Assembly: GCF_964355755.1 (NCBI RefSeq)
Contig: NW_027306095.1
Coordinates: 310,001 to 374,000 of the forward strand
DNA: 64,000 nucleotides
DNA from: Antedon mediterranea
Taxonomy: Eukaryota > Echinodermata > Crinoidea > Comatulida > Antedonidae
Direction of reading: 5' to 3'
Under the pieces are notes generated by a model, which ran no database searches, had not been told where the DNA came from, and was given only the letters and a program-made list of their open reading frames with translations. A program made the translations under genes and the position numbers. Position 1 is the stretch's first letter. Each line of letters begins with the position of its first letter. This document shows, piece after piece, positions 63,361 through 64,000 of the stretch.

Positions 63361-64000
63361 TTTATTCGAAATGCACAAAATGGTCTAAAACGTCTCCAAA
63401 TGCGATTTGAAGTTATTTTGTGCACTTTGATGTTTTGTGTGAAAAGTTTTATCGAAATGCTCAAAATGGTCTAAAACGGTTTCAAATGTGATTTTAAGCA
63501 CTTTGATATTTTTGTGTAATCAAGTTTCATCGAAATGCTCAAAATGGTCTAAAACGTCTCCAAATGCGATTTGAAGCTATTTTGTGCACTTTGATGTTTT
63601 TTTGTGAAAAGTTTCATCGAAATGCACAAAATGGTCTAAAACGTCTCTAAATGCGATTTGAAGCTATTTTGTGCACTTTGATGTTTTTGTGTGAAAAGTT
63701 TCATCGAAATGCACAAAATGGTCTAAAACGTCTCTAAATGCGATTTGAAGCTATTTTGTGCACTTTGATGTTTTTTTGTGAAAAGTTTCATCGAAATGCA
63801 CAAAATGGTCTAAAACGTCTCTAAATGCGATTTGAAGCTATTTTGTGCACTTTGATGTTTTTTTGTGAAAAGTTTCATCGAAATGCACAAAATTGTCTAA
63901 AACGTCTCTAAATGCGATTTGAAGCTATTTTGTGCACTTTGTCGTTTTTGTGTGAAAAGTTTCATCGAAATGCTCAAAATGGTCTAAAACGTCTCCAAAT
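62048..64000 (+). repeat. 1275-bp tandem duplication running off the window
   Basis: TTTATTCGAAATGC at 62086 recurs at 63361 and the S-type frame at 62637 recurs at 63912, both at +1275 bp. The second copy starts near 63323 and is still matching at the last base. The block is built of A monomers, several with a seven-T run, then an S monomer, a B monomer and C monomers. Its full length cannot be judged from this window. Confidence 0.85.

Larger units (their letters stand above)
1..64000. repeat. Satellite DNA array, ~87-bp monomer, whole window
   Basis: The whole window is tandem copies of one monomer. Taking ATGCGATTTGAAG as the start, the commonest form (A) is 87 bp, for example 31758-31844. 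Its landmarks are a GTGCAC (ApaLI) site near position 21, a T5 run near 34, GTGAAAAG near 41, ATCGAAATGC near 53, CAAAATGGTC near 64 and TAAAACGTCT near 74. Variants differ by diagnostic substitutions or by length (70, 77, 78, 86, 88, 91, 94 and 124 bp were measured). No interspersed unique sequence, transposon or gene was found. High copy number, near-identity and nested higher-order repeats are typical of eukaryotic centromeric or pericentromeric satellites. The family itself is not one I recognise, so species and chromosomal location remain open. Confidence 0.97.

Noticed and set aside
1-64000. CRISPR array
   Set aside because: There are no unique spacers between short constant repeats. 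The full 87-bp unit is conserved, and the window is tens of kilobases of AT-rich tandem repeat without cas genes.
1-64000. CENP-B box
   Set aside because: I looked for TTCG....A..CGGGA on both strands. TTCGAAAT and ATCGAAAT occur, but no CGGGA follows in any monomer.
1-64000. Telomeric or subtelomeric simple repeat
   Set aside because: No runs of TTAGGG, TTTAGGG or similar were seen. TTTTAGGCAC at 52622 and 53473 is a single-base variant of the C monomer.

Overview
The window is one uninterrupted block of satellite DNA. Every stretch I read belongs to a single AT-rich repeat family with a monomer of about 87 bp (29 of 87 bases are G or C in the commonest form). I see no protein gene, tRNA, rRNA, transposon, CRISPR array or unique sequence. 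Around 750 monomers are present (window length divided by a mean unit of roughly 85 bp). This suggests the heterochromatin of a eukaryotic chromosome, centromeric or pericentromeric, from a long-read assembly. I do not recognise the satellite and cannot name the organism.

Layout: positions 1-2193 carry the monomers in minus orientation. At position 2194 the array flips, and 2195-64000 is in plus orientation. The plus array is a mosaic of monomer types: A, 87 bp; S, 87 bp with TTTGTCG in place of TTTGATG; B, 86 bp; C, 78 bp, lacking the gaagctattttg segment; D, 87-88 bp, with a GATATTAAG core; E, 124 bp composite carrying a SacI site; F, 87 bp with GTAATCCAG. These are arranged in nested multi-kilobase duplications: 2419 bp x2 (3090-7972); a 3534-bp unit in three copies, two with deletions (8585-17784); 1735 bp x2 (21405-24898); 722 bp x2 (25220-26880); a 27-monomer higher-order repeat of exactly 2346 bp (26161-32717); a 7868-bp duplication that contains that array and repeats it (27240-43008); 3284 bp x2 (54145-60760); and a displaced copy of 49200-51890 at 60670-63360 (offset 11471 bp).

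Two compositional domains are visible. From about 3.3 to 43.0 kb the D-E-C cassette, marked by GAGCTC, occurs 38 times. From 43 to 64 kb it occurs only 5 times and F monomers become common. The inverted left arm has no such cassette and does carry F monomers, so it resembles the 43-64 kb domain.

There are no genes to work together. The open frames, up to 173 residues, are translations of the satellite: 87 is divisible by 3 and one frame on each strand happens to lack stops. The most interesting features are the dyad symmetry inside each monomer (18-bp arms, 16 of 18 complementary), the inversion point lying inside that dyad, and the layered record of duplications.
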